A stretch of DNA of 9,978 bases from an uncultured Blautia sp. Lineage in GTDB: Bacteria; Bacillota; Clostridia; Lachnospirales; Lachnospiraceae. The notes beneath the pieces were generated by a model. That model was not told where the DNA came from. It made no database searches and was given only the letters and a program-made list of their open reading frames with translations. A program made the translations under genes and the position numbers. Shown here piece after piece: positions 1 to 6,825 of the stretch; within the stretch, counting starts at the first letter, position 1, and each line of letters opens with the position of its first letter. The DNA is taken from NCBI GenBank assembly GCA_902476765.1, contig CABSEJ010000119.1, positions 1 through 9,978 of the forward strand. The letters run 5' to 3'.

Positions 1-130
1 ATTCCTTACGCATCTGTGTATCCTGCTCAACATTGATACCTTTGTAGCTTACCAAAACTACAGAAGCGGCATCCTGAATGCTGTTGGAAATCTCTTCTAC
101 GATAGGTCTTTTAAGTTCTACTTTTGCCAT
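1..130 (-). CDS. rplJ: 50S ribosomal protein L10, N-terminal part (cut by window edge)
   Basis: The first 43 codons are visible, beginning MAKVELKRPIVEEI and containing DAASVVLVSYKGINVEQDTQ, the well-known N-terminus of bacterial L10. L10 anchors the L7/L12 stalk of the large ribosomal subunit and also represses its own operon by binding the mRNA leader. The start at 130-128 is fixed by a strong AAGGAGGT site ten bases upstream and by alignment of MAKVEL with the family start. The gene runs off the left edge, so the C-terminal part and the expected next gene (rplL) are not seen. Upstream lie an attenuator, an L10 leader and a promoter, so this is the first gene of its transcript. The usual upstream neighbours rplK and rplA are absent; a sulfatase gene is there instead. 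Confidence 0.96.
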   Translation of the reverse strand, partial: MAKVELKRPIVEEISNSIQDAASVVLVSYKGINVEQDTQMRKE

Positions 131-140
131 GTATGAATGC

Positions 141-148
141 ACCTCCTT
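141..148 (-). promoter_or_regulatory. Ribosome binding site of rplJ
   Basis: AAGGAGGT on the minus strand is fully complementary to the 16S rRNA 3' end and lies ten bases before the ATG at 130-128. It follows the attenuator, so it is transcribed only when termination is avoided. Confidence 0.9.
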
Positions 149-170
149 ATTTTTTTAGGCTGCGCTGCAC

Positions 171-210
171 AAAATAAAAAGAAAACCTCTTTGCCATAAG
201 ACAAAGAGGT
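171..210 (-). terminator. Intrinsic terminator acting as rplJ attenuator
   Basis: On the minus strand ACCTCTTTG (210-202) pairs perfectly with CAAAGAGGT (193-185) around an eight-base loop, followed by a U-rich tract TTTCTTTTTATTTT (184-171). It lies between the leader aptamer and the rplJ ribosome binding site. That is where Firmicutes L10 leaders place the terminator that stops transcription when free L10 is in excess. The attenuation role comes from knowledge of that family; the hairpin and U-tract are seen directly. Confidence 0.88.
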
Positions 211-354
211 GTATATCCATCTTATCATCCACAAAAGTCATAAATCAAATTGTTCTGACTTCCTATGGTTTTACATCCTAAGAATGAATTCTTCCTCGGC
301 AGGCGGTTTCATCATTATACCTTACGGCACCTGCTGTCTTCGGCAGCTAATCCT
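211..354 (-). ncRNA. Ribosomal protein L10 leader (autoregulatory RNA)
   Basis: The minus strand between the promoter and the attenuator contains the conserved L10 leader core. AAGACAGCAGGTGCC (340-326) is followed by CCGCCTGCCGAGG (306-294). GCAGG (334-330) pairs with CCTGC (303-299), and inside it TGCC-GTAA-GGTA forms a small hairpin with a GNRA-type loop. This matches the Firmicutes L10 leader family, which binds L10 (with L12) and controls read-through into rplJ-rplL. Start and end are approximate: the 5' end is set from the promoter and the 3' end from the attenuator. An antiterminator pairing in 211-290 is likely but I did not resolve it. Confidence 0.85.
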
Positions 355-359
355 TGGAT

Positions 360-409
360 ACTATAGCACAGGAATGAGGAGGATGTCAATGGTTTTTTAT
401 TATTTTTTT
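360..409 (-). promoter_or_regulatory. Strong sigma-A promoter of the rplJ operon with UP-like tract
   Basis: TTGACA (389-384, perfect -35) and TATAGT (365-360, -10, 5 of 6) are separated by 18 bases. A TG at 368-367 gives an extended -10. Directly upstream, 391-409 is almost pure A with a few T, like an UP element recognised by the RNA polymerase alpha subunits. Transcription would start near 353, at the 5' end of the leader. The promoter shows that rplJ is transcribed independently of the sulfatase operon, which lies upstream on the same strand. Confidence 0.87.
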
Positions 410-485
410 GTTACCTTCAGTGCACAAGGGACCAAACGGTCGGAACCGCTGAATATGCATTTTTATTTCGTTTTGCCAGAGGAGT

Positions 486-1808
486 TTACTCCCTCATGAG
501 ACAAGCCGGGTCTAAATCCTGAAGCCTGTTTACATAAGCCTCCTTGGGCTTAGGCACCCGATAACTTACCTTTATCAGCGGGTCCTTTGTTTCCCCCATC
601 CAGTTTTCAAGCCTTAATCTCAGGTCTGTATATATATCTTTGTAATCTGGATTTTCAACCAGATTTTCCCGTTCTACCGGGTCTATATATAAATCAAAAA
701 GCATTTCCCTGGGACGGGATTTTTTTAACAAGCCGCTGTCTATCAGCAGCTTTTTGCAAGATGATTCATCTATATTCGCCGGCACATGGCCGTTATGGAA
801 ATCATAGTAGCGTATCAGTTTATATCTTTTAGTTCGAATACATCTCATGGGTTCATATGCTGCATGATAAGTCACTTCTGAATAAATTTGCCTGTTAATT
901 TCCAATTCCGGATTTCGGAATAATGCAGCAAAAGATTTCCCTTGCAAATAATCCGGTTTTTTCAGTCCGTTTAAATCACATAGCGTAGGAAATAAATCTA
1001 TCTGGGATAACAGGCTGTCGCTGACTTTTCCTCTGCTTGGGTTGTCTTTATATTTGATGATAAGCGTCACTCCTATACCCGTGTCATACCCGTTACATTT
1101 CATAAACGGAAACGCAATACCGTGGTCTGTAGTAAAAATGATAATGGTATCATCTTCCATTCCTGATTTCTTTAAAGCATCCAAAACAATCCCTGTACAG
1201 TTATCTGCAATCTGGGCAGACCGCATATAAGCAGCCATATCTTTTCTGTTTTCCTTCGTATCTGCCACCGGATACGGCGGTGTAAGATAATCTGGATTTA
1301 TATATTCTTCTGCATCCTTGGGATAAGCTCTGTGCGTATGTATGAACCCCACTGACATAAAAAAGGGCTTGTTCCCATCATAATTCTTCAGATACTCTGC
1401 CGCATGATTACACGCTCCCATATCCCGGCTCATAAAGTCATCTTCCTGACAATCAGCCTCATATGTGTAGTCATAACCTATCATTGCAGTATCCGGCGCT
1501 TCGTGCTGTACGCCAAATAAGCTGGTACGATAACCGTTGTCTTTCAGAAAATTTGCCAAATGCTTTCTGTAATCATCCATCTGAAAGCCTCTCTGAGCCA
1601 GTCCCAGCATATTTGAGCTGTGAGGCGCCATACCGCTTAAAAGCCCTACTCTGCTGGGAGAACATGTGGGCGCCGCACAATATGTATTTCGAAACAATGT
1701 ACCCTCTTTGGCCAACTGCATGATTCTGGGCGTCTTTACATTCACGCCAAATGGTTCTAAGTACCTGCCGCTGTCATGTGTATGGATATACAAAATATTT
1801 CTCTTCAT
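486..1808 (-). CDS. Cytoplasmic sulfatase, sulfamidase (SGSH)-like
   Basis: This 440-residue protein is an S1-type (formylglycine) sulfatase. Cys49 lies in CSPSRVGLLSG (49-59), the C-x-P-S-R signature whose cysteine is converted to formylglycine. His11-Asp12 near the N-terminus and Asp228-His229 in FTTDHG (225-230) are probable metal ligands, and His157/His159 (FIHTH) and Lys237 are likely active-site residues. From memory of human N-sulfoglucosamine sulfohydrolase, several blocks correspond: the CSPSR helix, the FTSDNGIPFP-like block (here FTTDHGIAFP), the MRxxRxxxxxLI block near residue 330 and the ENWMGETKDP C-terminal block. The N-terminus MKRNILYIHTHD starts the sulfatase fold directly with no signal peptide, so the enzyme should act in the cytoplasm after import. 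The start is five bases after the permease stop, with its AAAGGGGTG site inside the permease's last codons, so translation is probably coupled. N-sulfated glucosamine is a reasonable but unproved substrate. A maturase is needed and is not in the window. Confidence 0.9.
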   Translation of the reverse strand: MKRNILYIHTHDSGRYLEPFGVNVKTPRIMQLAKEGTLFRNTYCAAPTCSPSRVGLLSGMAPHSSNMLGLAQRGFQMDDYRKHLANFLKDNGYRTSLFGVQHEAPDTAMIGYDYTYEADCQEDDFMSRDMGACNHAAEYLKNYDGNKPFFMSVGFIHTHRAYPKDAEEYINPDYLTPPYPVADTKENRKDMAAYMRSAQIADNCTGIVLDALKKSGMEDDTIIIFTTDHGIAFPFMKCNGYDTGIGVTLIIKYKDNPSRGKVSDSLLSQIDLFPTLCDLNGLKKPDYLQGKSFAALFRNPELEINRQIYSEVTYHAAYEPMRCIRTKRYKLIRYYDFHNGHVPANIDESSCKKLLIDSGLLKKSRPREMLFDLYIDPVERENLVENPDYKDIYTDLRLRLENWMGETKDPLIKVSYRVPKPKEAYVNRLQDLDPACLMRE

Positions 1809-1813
1809 TTACA

Positions 1814-2635
1814 TCACCCCTTTACCGCACCTGCCGAAACACCTCCGACAATATATTTTTGTCCAAAGATAAATAACAGCAATACCGGAAATGCCGTGAG
1901 AACAATATCTGCGCTCACCAGGTTCCAGCTCTGCTCGAACTGACCGAAAAAGTTATAGACTGCCAAAGTCATGGGCCATTTTTCTGAGTTATTCATGAAA
2001 TACAGCGGCATGGAAAAGTCATTCCATATGGACATAAAATTCAAAATCCCTACCGTTGCTATTACCGGCTTCATCAAAGGAAGAATCACTTTTAGAAAAA
2101 GCTTTACAGGAGAAGCCCCATCTATAACTGCAGCCTCATCTATCTCCCTGGGAACCGTCTCCACAAATCCAAACATAAGAAACAGCGCTAAAGGTATATT
2201 GATAGCCCCGTAGAGAAATATTAGGCCGTATCTTGTATTTACAAGAGCTGTGGCTTTCATAATCTTCATCAGCGCCACATTATTCAAAGGCATAGCAATG
2301 CCCAGGATAATAAAGTAATACAAGACTCTATGGAGCCTGCATCTGTTTCTGGAAAGAACATATGCCGCTGCCGACACCACAAAAAGAATTAATATAACAC
2401 TGCACATGGCATATACAGCGCTGTTTTTAAAAGAAATCAGCAGCTTGCCTCTTTCCACCACCACAGCGTAGTTTTCAAACATAAATTTTTTGGGAAGAGA
2501 CAAATCCATAATCACTGACTCCTTCTGGGTTTTAAAGGAATTTAATAAAACCACAAGCATAGGCAGCAGCACGGTAAGGCTGGCAATCCATGCGGCAAGG
2601 TTCCCAAGAATCGTTGAAATTTTCCATTTCTTCAT
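1814..2635 (-). CDS. Carbohydrate ABC transporter permease, CUT1 family (MsmG/UgpE-like)
   Basis: This is a 273-residue membrane protein with about six hydrophobic segments, the first near residues 15-33. It carries the permease-ATPase coupling loop EIDEAAVIDGASPVKLF followed by ILPLMKP (164-190), the EAA motif of binding-protein-dependent importers. The C-terminus GQKYIVGGVSAGAVKG is typical of the second (MalG-like) permease of CUT1 sugar importers. Its ATG overlaps the stop of the upstream permease in ATGA (2635-2632), a sign of translational coupling and equal subunit amounts. Together with the permease at 2632-3513 it forms the membrane channel. No ATPase gene follows; the next gene is the sulfatase. 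The sugar cannot be read from the sequence; a sulfated substrate is inferred from the neighbour. Confidence 0.93.
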   Translation of the reverse strand: MKKWKISTILGNLAAWIASLTVLLPMLVVLLNSFKTQKESVIMDLSLPKKFMFENYAVVVERGKLLISFKNSAVYAMCSVILILFVVSAAAYVLSRNRCRLHRVLYYFIILGIAMPLNNVALMKIMKATALVNTRYGLIFLYGAINIPLALFLMFGFVETVPREIDEAAVIDGASPVKLFLKVILPLMKPVIATVGILNFMSIWNDFSMPLYFMNNSEKWPMTLAVYNFFGQFEQSWNLVSADIVLTAFPVLLLFIFGQKYIVGGVSAGAVKG

Positions 2636-3513
2636 TGCTCAACCTCACCTCCCTTATTCATAAACTTTAAGATAAAATACGATATGGACATAATAAACAA
2701 AAACAATACGCTGGACAAGGTTGTCCCCATAGCATAATTCCCTTTTGAAAATTCACTGTAAACGGCTGTGTTTATCACACCGGTAGCATTTCCCGGCCCC
2801 CCGTTTGTTAAACTGTAAATCAAATCGAATACCCGAAAGCCATATGTCACGTTCAGCACTGTTACACTGACTAAAACAGGTTTTAACAGGGGAAGGGTAA
2901 CATACCGGAATTTTTTCCAAAAATTTGCCCCGTCAATAGCGGCCGCCTCGTAATATGCAGGAGAAATGGCATTTAGCCCGGCAATAATTACCATCATCAC
3001 ATATCCGGTTCCCTTCCATGCATCTACAGCCAGCACACTTTTAAATGCAAAATCCAGGTCTCCCAGCCAGTTTTGTGCCAGTAAATCCAGCCCTATAGCA
3101 TTTAATGTCACGTTAATGAATCCTCTGCTTGGATGAAATAAATTTTTAAATACCAACCCTATAATCAAAAAGGACATAACCTGTGGTAAAAAAATTAACA
3201 TTCTGTGGATATTCTTACCCGCTATTTTTTTGCTGGTAAGTAATAAGGCCAGGGCCACTCCTAAAGAAGTCTTGGAAACTGAACTCACCAAGGTAAAAAC
3301 AAAGGTGTTTTTGATAAAAATGCCATAGTTTCCGTTGGCCCGGAAAATGTTTTTATAGTTTTCCAAGCCAACAAAATTTACTTCCGTACTATATGCATTC
3401 CAGTCCGTGAACGAATATCCGATTCCCATAATTCCAGGAAGAAAAAACAAAACCACATAAAACAGCAGGGCTCCTGATACAAACCATGTAGGATAGATTT
3501 TTTTCGCTCTCAT
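2632..3513 (-). CDS. Carbohydrate ABC transporter permease, CUT1 family (MsmF/UgpA-like)
   Basis: This is a 293-residue membrane protein, the first (MalF-like) permease of a CUT1 importer. A hydrophobic segment at about residues 11-33 is followed by the SFTDWN region typical of this subfamily. The EAA coupling loop is YYEAAAIDGANFWKKF with TLPLLKP (187-212). LTNGGPGNAT (235-244) is another conserved signature of these permeases. It starts 18 bases after the binding-protein stop codon, behind an AAGGGGG site, and its stop overlaps the next permease start. Length and membrane layout are normal for the family. The lack of a dedicated ATPase in the operon is common for CUT1 systems in Firmicutes, which share one MsmK/MsiK-type ATPase. 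Confidence 0.93.
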   Translation of the reverse strand: MRAKKIYPTWFVSGALLFYVVLFFLPGIMGIGYSFTDWNAYSTEVNFVGLENYKNIFRANGNYGIFIKNTFVFTLVSSVSKTSLGVALALLLTSKKIAGKNIHRMLIFLPQVMSFLIIGLVFKNLFHPSRGFINVTLNAIGLDLLAQNWLGDLDFAFKSVLAVDAWKGTGYVMMVIIAGLNAISPAYYEAAAIDGANFWKKFRYVTLPLLKPVLVSVTVLNVTYGFRVFDLIYSLTNGGPGNATGVINTAVYSEFSKGNYAMGTTLSSVLFLFIMSISYFILKFMNKGGEVEQ

Positions 3514-3530
3514 GTTTCAGCCCCCTTGCA

Positions 3531-4832
3531 CTACTCCCAGGCCTCGTCCTTCTGCAATTTTGCCTGCTCGTCCCGTCTCTGTGAAATATTCTCCATTACC
3601 TGCTCCGGAGTCATAGCACCTGTATACATTGCTTCAATGTCTTTTCCAATATCCATAAATTGCGGGTCAATATATTTTACCCCTACCTGAAGCACGGTTC
3701 CTGACTTTAAGGAATCAATGTACTCATTGATTTCTTCCGGATATTCCGGGGTAATCTCAGGCCAGCATAATCCCATTTCTTCCGGATTGTTATCCTGTCT
3801 GTACTGGAGATTTTCCGGCTCTGCCAGAAAACGGAAAAATTCCAATGCTTCTTCTACATGTTCACTATTTGCGTTAATGAAATAAGCGCCGCTTGATGCA
3901 TTAATACCCAGCACGTCACTATCTCCAAAAGGTATTTGGAAAATCCCCACGTTATTCTCCATTTCCGGATAACTATCGGCTACTTTTGCTCCAAAGCCTT
4001 GAGCAGCAATAGTCATGGCCACCCTTCCTTCTCCGAATTCCGTCACGTCTGATTCTGCTGTATTGCTTAAATAATCATCTCCATAAAATCCTAATTCTGC
4101 AAATTCATTCATCTGCTCTAAAACCGTCAGCATCATTTCAACATCTTTAATATCTTTTTCATTATTATTCAGTGCATCATATAAACCAGGCTCCAGGCTT
4201 TCGTAGTAAGCTCCTGTGACACAAAGCGGAACCGCCTGATGCCATGCACTTTGAGTAGCTTCAAAAATAGGCGTGATTCCCGCATCCTTAATGGTCTGAC
4301 ACACTGCTTTAAATTCTTCGTAGGTTGTCGGGGGCTCTAAACCTAAATCTGAAAAAATCTTTTTATTATAGTTATAAAAATTCAGCTTAGGTTCTGCAAA
4401 ACGGATACCATAGACTTTCCCATCGTATGTCACACATTCTTTTGCATAGTCAGCCATCCGTCCCGTAAACTCCTCCTCTGTCAAGTCTACTGCATTTTCA
4501 TCCGGTCTGATTCTGGAATAAAGGCTTAAAGGGTCTGCATCCACACAGAAAATATCCGGTGCCTCTCCCGAATCCAATTTTACCTTCAGCAAATCCCTCC
4601 ACTGTGCATCCGGTGAAATCTGGAAATCAATTTTTACCCCCGTTTTTTCCTCATATTGTCCTGCCAAGTCCTGCAGCACGCCGCAGGACGGAATTCCGGA
4701 CTGATGACTCCCAAATGTTAAGGTGATTTCATCCTTTTTTTCATCTGTAGAGTCTCCTCCCGCTTCTGAGCATCCTGTTAAGCCGGCAGCAAGCATTACC
4801 GCTGCAACCGCTAAAGCTATCTTTTTCTTCAT
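3531..4832 (-). CDS. Extracellular sugar-binding lipoprotein of the ABC importer
   Basis: This 433-residue solute-binding protein resembles family 1 (SBP_bac_1, MalE-like). A lipoprotein signal peptide MKKKIALAVAAVMLAAG is followed by the lipobox LTGC, with Cys21 as the lipid-anchored first mature residue. A short acidic, Ser/Gly-rich linker precedes the fold. The mature part has the expected ITLTFGSHQSG start, an early PDIFCVDAD block and a C-terminal EEALEFFRFLAEPEN block, all usual for this family. It would catch the substrate outside the membrane and deliver it to the two permeases encoded downstream. The start at 4832-4830 is well supported by AAGGAGGT six bases upstream. As first gene of the operon it is under the divergent control region shared with the two-component genes. 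The ligand is unknown. Confidence 0.93.
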   Translation of the reverse strand: MKKKIALAVAAVMLAAGLTGCSEAGGDSTDEKKDEITLTFGSHQSGIPSCGVLQDLAGQYEEKTGVKIDFQISPDAQWRDLLKVKLDSGEAPDIFCVDADPLSLYSRIRPDENAVDLTEEEFTGRMADYAKECVTYDGKVYGIRFAEPKLNFYNYNKKIFSDLGLEPPTTYEEFKAVCQTIKDAGITPIFEATQSAWHQAVPLCVTGAYYESLEPGLYDALNNNEKDIKDVEMMLTVLEQMNEFAELGFYGDDYLSNTAESDVTEFGEGRVAMTIAAQGFGAKVADSYPEMENNVGIFQIPFGDSDVLGINASSGAYFINANSEHVEEALEFFRFLAEPENLQYRQDNNPEEMGLCWPEITPEYPEEINEYIDSLKSGTVLQVGVKYIDPQFMDIGKDIEAMYTGAMTPEQVMENISQRRDEQAKLQKDEAWE

Positions 4833-4986
4833 CCTCTTACCTCCTTGACTTTTTCTCTGCCTTTTGGCATAATAATTTTGTGTATTTTTACTATGTATTT
4901 ATCTTATTCCATATCTCTTTAAAGCTGAATATCCAAAACCGTTTTATCACTTGCACTTTTTTGTCGTCATATTGCGGGAGGTATAT
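4833..4986 (-). promoter_or_regulatory. Divergent control region between transport operon and two-component genes
   Basis: The 154 bases between the two divergent start codons must hold both promoters. For the minus-strand transport operon the best -10 is TATTAT (4874-4869, 5 of 6), about 30 bases before the AAGGAGGT site. At the right distance only a poor -35 (TACATA, 4897-4892) is seen, as expected for a promoter that needs an activator. For the plus strand, TTGTGT (4878-4883) with TATCTT (4900-4905) is a weak possibility. An odd-centred inverted repeat AAAAC-C-GTTTT (4935-4945) could be an operator. I found no convincing catabolite-repression (cre) site. Promoter calls here are tentative; the region's role is inferred from gene orientation. 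Confidence 0.5.
4976..4981 (+). promoter_or_regulatory. Ribosome binding site deciding the histidine kinase start
   Basis: GGGAGG lies five bases before the ATG at 4987. The reading frame is open further upstream to a TTG at 4951, but that start has no ribosome binding site, and the twelve extra residues would sit before the normal basic N-terminus. The ATG at 4987 is therefore preferred. Confidence 0.85.
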
Positions 4987-6825
4987 ATGAAGTATAAAGT
5001 ACGCACCTTACAAAGGGCTTTACCCTTTTACTATTTTCTTGTTTTATTTCTGACATTCGCTTTACTTGTGTCTTCTTTTTGCGTCTATTATTTAAGGAAT
5101 CTCAGAGCCAGTGAGTATACGAATCTGCAGAATCTTTCAAGAACTGTTACATCGAATTTATCGCAAAAAGTCGAGAACCTGTCAACCGTATCCCTGAATG
5201 CCATTTATTCGGATTCTATCATTCCCAAGGTCAGGGAACTTTCTGTGGAAAATCTTTCCTCACAAGATATTTATCTAAAACAGCAGGAAATTTATACAGC
5301 TATTTTTAATGTCATAGGTCTACAGCAAAATATTGCTCAGGTGAATGTCTATTCCGTTGATAATATCGCAGTAGGCTCTGGTTTATATACCTTTCAAAAA
5401 AGTATATCGCTTGAGGACAAAGATTGGTTTCAAAATGCAGCTTCTCAAAATGGCTATCGCTATATGACATCACCCCATCCATTGTCCTACTATATTTCTC
5501 CTGCGCCTTTTGCCAATGACCTATACTATATATCTCTTGTGCGGCTCTACTATAACAGAGCTCATGAAATTGATGGCGCTGTAGAAATTTTGCAGGAATA
5601 CTCCAGCTTTTTTAAAGAAGCCCGGGAAACTCTGCTGAAAAACCAAAATATTTGCATCTATATTTTTGACCAGAATCAAGAGCTAATTTTTCCACGGGAC
5701 GCTTCCATAAAGGATGCCCTTCTTTGCCAGAACGCATTTCTGGAAAATTCTTTTTCTTCAGAGGCCGTACATACTGTCCGTAACACAGACAATGAAAAAA
5801 TCGCAGTCATTCAAACCTCAATTCCTTCTGTGGGGTGGCACATTTATATTCAGGAGCCGGATTCTGTAATTTCCTATTCCCTGATTCCGCCCCTTCTGTT
5901 CTTTATTTTTATATTGCTGTTAATATTATTATTAACTTTAGGCATTTGCCTTATTATTTCTCATAGAATCCTTCTGCCCATAAAGAAGCTGCAGCACACT
6001 TTTGAATTGATTCATCTCGATGATTTATTCTCATCAGAATCAGAGCCTTTGTCTCTTCCTGACAGTCATTATACAGAAATCAATACTTTGATTCAGGCTT
6101 TTCGGCATATGTATGAAAAACTCAACCATTCCACAGCCCGTATGCTCCAGTTAAAAGAAGAAGAAATCAAGGCCAAGGAAATTGCTGCCCAATCTCTGAT
6201 GAAGCCTCATTTTTTATATAATAACCTAGCCAATATCAGTATAATGGCGGAAGAACATATGAACGAGGAAATTATTACCCTGACAGAAAACCTCTGTGAT
6301 TACCTTCGTTATACATCATCCGCAGGTGCAGCAAAGGTATCTATAAAAGATGAATTTTTTTATACCGAAAAATACCTGCTCTGCATGAAGGTAAGATACA
6401 AAGACAGGCTCCACTACACTTTTACCCTGAATATTTCGGAAGAAAATATAATTGTCCCTAAGCTTATCCTGCAGCCTCTGGTTGAAAATGCACTGAAGTA
6501 CGCATTTTTCAGGAATCCTCCCTGGCTTCTGGATATTGCCTGTTATAGAAAAGGAGACTACTGGTATATTTCAGTGCGAGATAACGGATGCGGATTTGAT
6601 GAGGAAGTGAAAACGCAATTGCTGGACCATTTAGAGGAAATTCGTAAAACCAGAGACATTTCCCAAATGAAAATTGGAGGTATGGGTCTGTCTAATGTTT
6701 ATCTCAGGCTATTGCTGATGTACGGAGAAGAAATTCACTTTTCCATTACAAATAATCAAGGCAACGGTACTTGTATAACAATTGGAGGTAAAATAAATAA
6801 TGACGCAGAATCAGACAATCTATAA
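4987..6825 (+). CDS. Sensor histidine kinase, YesM-like (His_kinase/HATPase)
   Basis: This 612-residue membrane sensor kinase has transmembrane segments at about 11-37 and 297-325 enclosing roughly 260 extracytoplasmic residues, probably a Cache-type sensor. A HAMP-like linker follows (about 326-385), then the His_kinase domain with phosphoacceptor His408 in KPHFLYNN. The C-terminal ATPase domain shows the N-box PLVENALKYAF (497-507), the G1 box DNGCGF (532-537) and the G2 box GGMGLSN (564-570). This matches the YesM family, which usually senses extracellular sugars. The family signature around the histidine is usually NPHFLYN; here Lys replaces the Asn. The stop overlaps the regulator gene by 26 bases, so the two are co-translated. 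The pair is divergent from the sugar importer, which it likely controls. The start is chosen by the GGGAGG site at 4976-4981. Confidence 0.92.
   Translation: MKYKVRTLQRALPFYYFLVLFLTFALLVSSFCVYYLRNLRASEYTNLQNLSRTVTSNLSQKVENLSTVSLNAIYSDSIIPKVRELSVENLSSQDIYLKQQEIYTAIFNVIGLQQNIAQVNVYSVDNIAVGSGLYTFQKSISLEDKDWFQNAASQNGYRYMTSPHPLSYYISPAPFANDLYYISLVRLYYNRAHEIDGAVEILQEYSSFFKEARETLLKNQNICIYIFDQNQELIFPRDASIKDALLCQNAFLENSFSSEAVHTVRNTDNEKIAVIQTSIPSVGWHIYIQEPDSVISYSLIPPLLFFIFILLLILLLTLGICLIISHRILLPIKKLQHTFELIHLDDLFSSESEPLSLPDSHYTEINTLIQAFRHMYEKLNHSTARMLQLKEEEIKAKEIAAQSLMKPHFLYNNLANISIMAEEHMNEEIITLTENLCDYLRYTSSAGAAKVSIKDEFFYTEKYLLCMKVRYKDRLHYTFTLNISEENIIVPKLILQPLVENALKYAFFRNPPWLLDIACYRKGDYWYISVRDNGCGFDEEVKTQLLDHLEEIRKTRDISQMKIGGMGLSNVYLRLLLMYGEEIHFSITNNQGNGTCITIGGKINNDAESDNL

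Noticed and set aside
420..429. GTGCACAAGG shared with 7642-7651
   Set aside because: Only ten bases match and the flanks differ; it may be chance or convergent hairpin sequence.
209..499. Plus-strand 96-codon ORF over the rplJ leader
   Set aside because: It lies across the L10 leader and promoter on the opposite strand, has no ribosome binding site and no recognisable protein.
4951..4986. Upstream TTG start adding 12 residues to the histidine kinase
   Set aside because: No ribosome binding site precedes it, while GGGAGG is well placed before the ATG at 4987.
4833..4986. Catabolite repression (cre) site
   Set aside because: The nearest match, around 4935-4948, lacks the conserved outer TG/CA bases in the right places.
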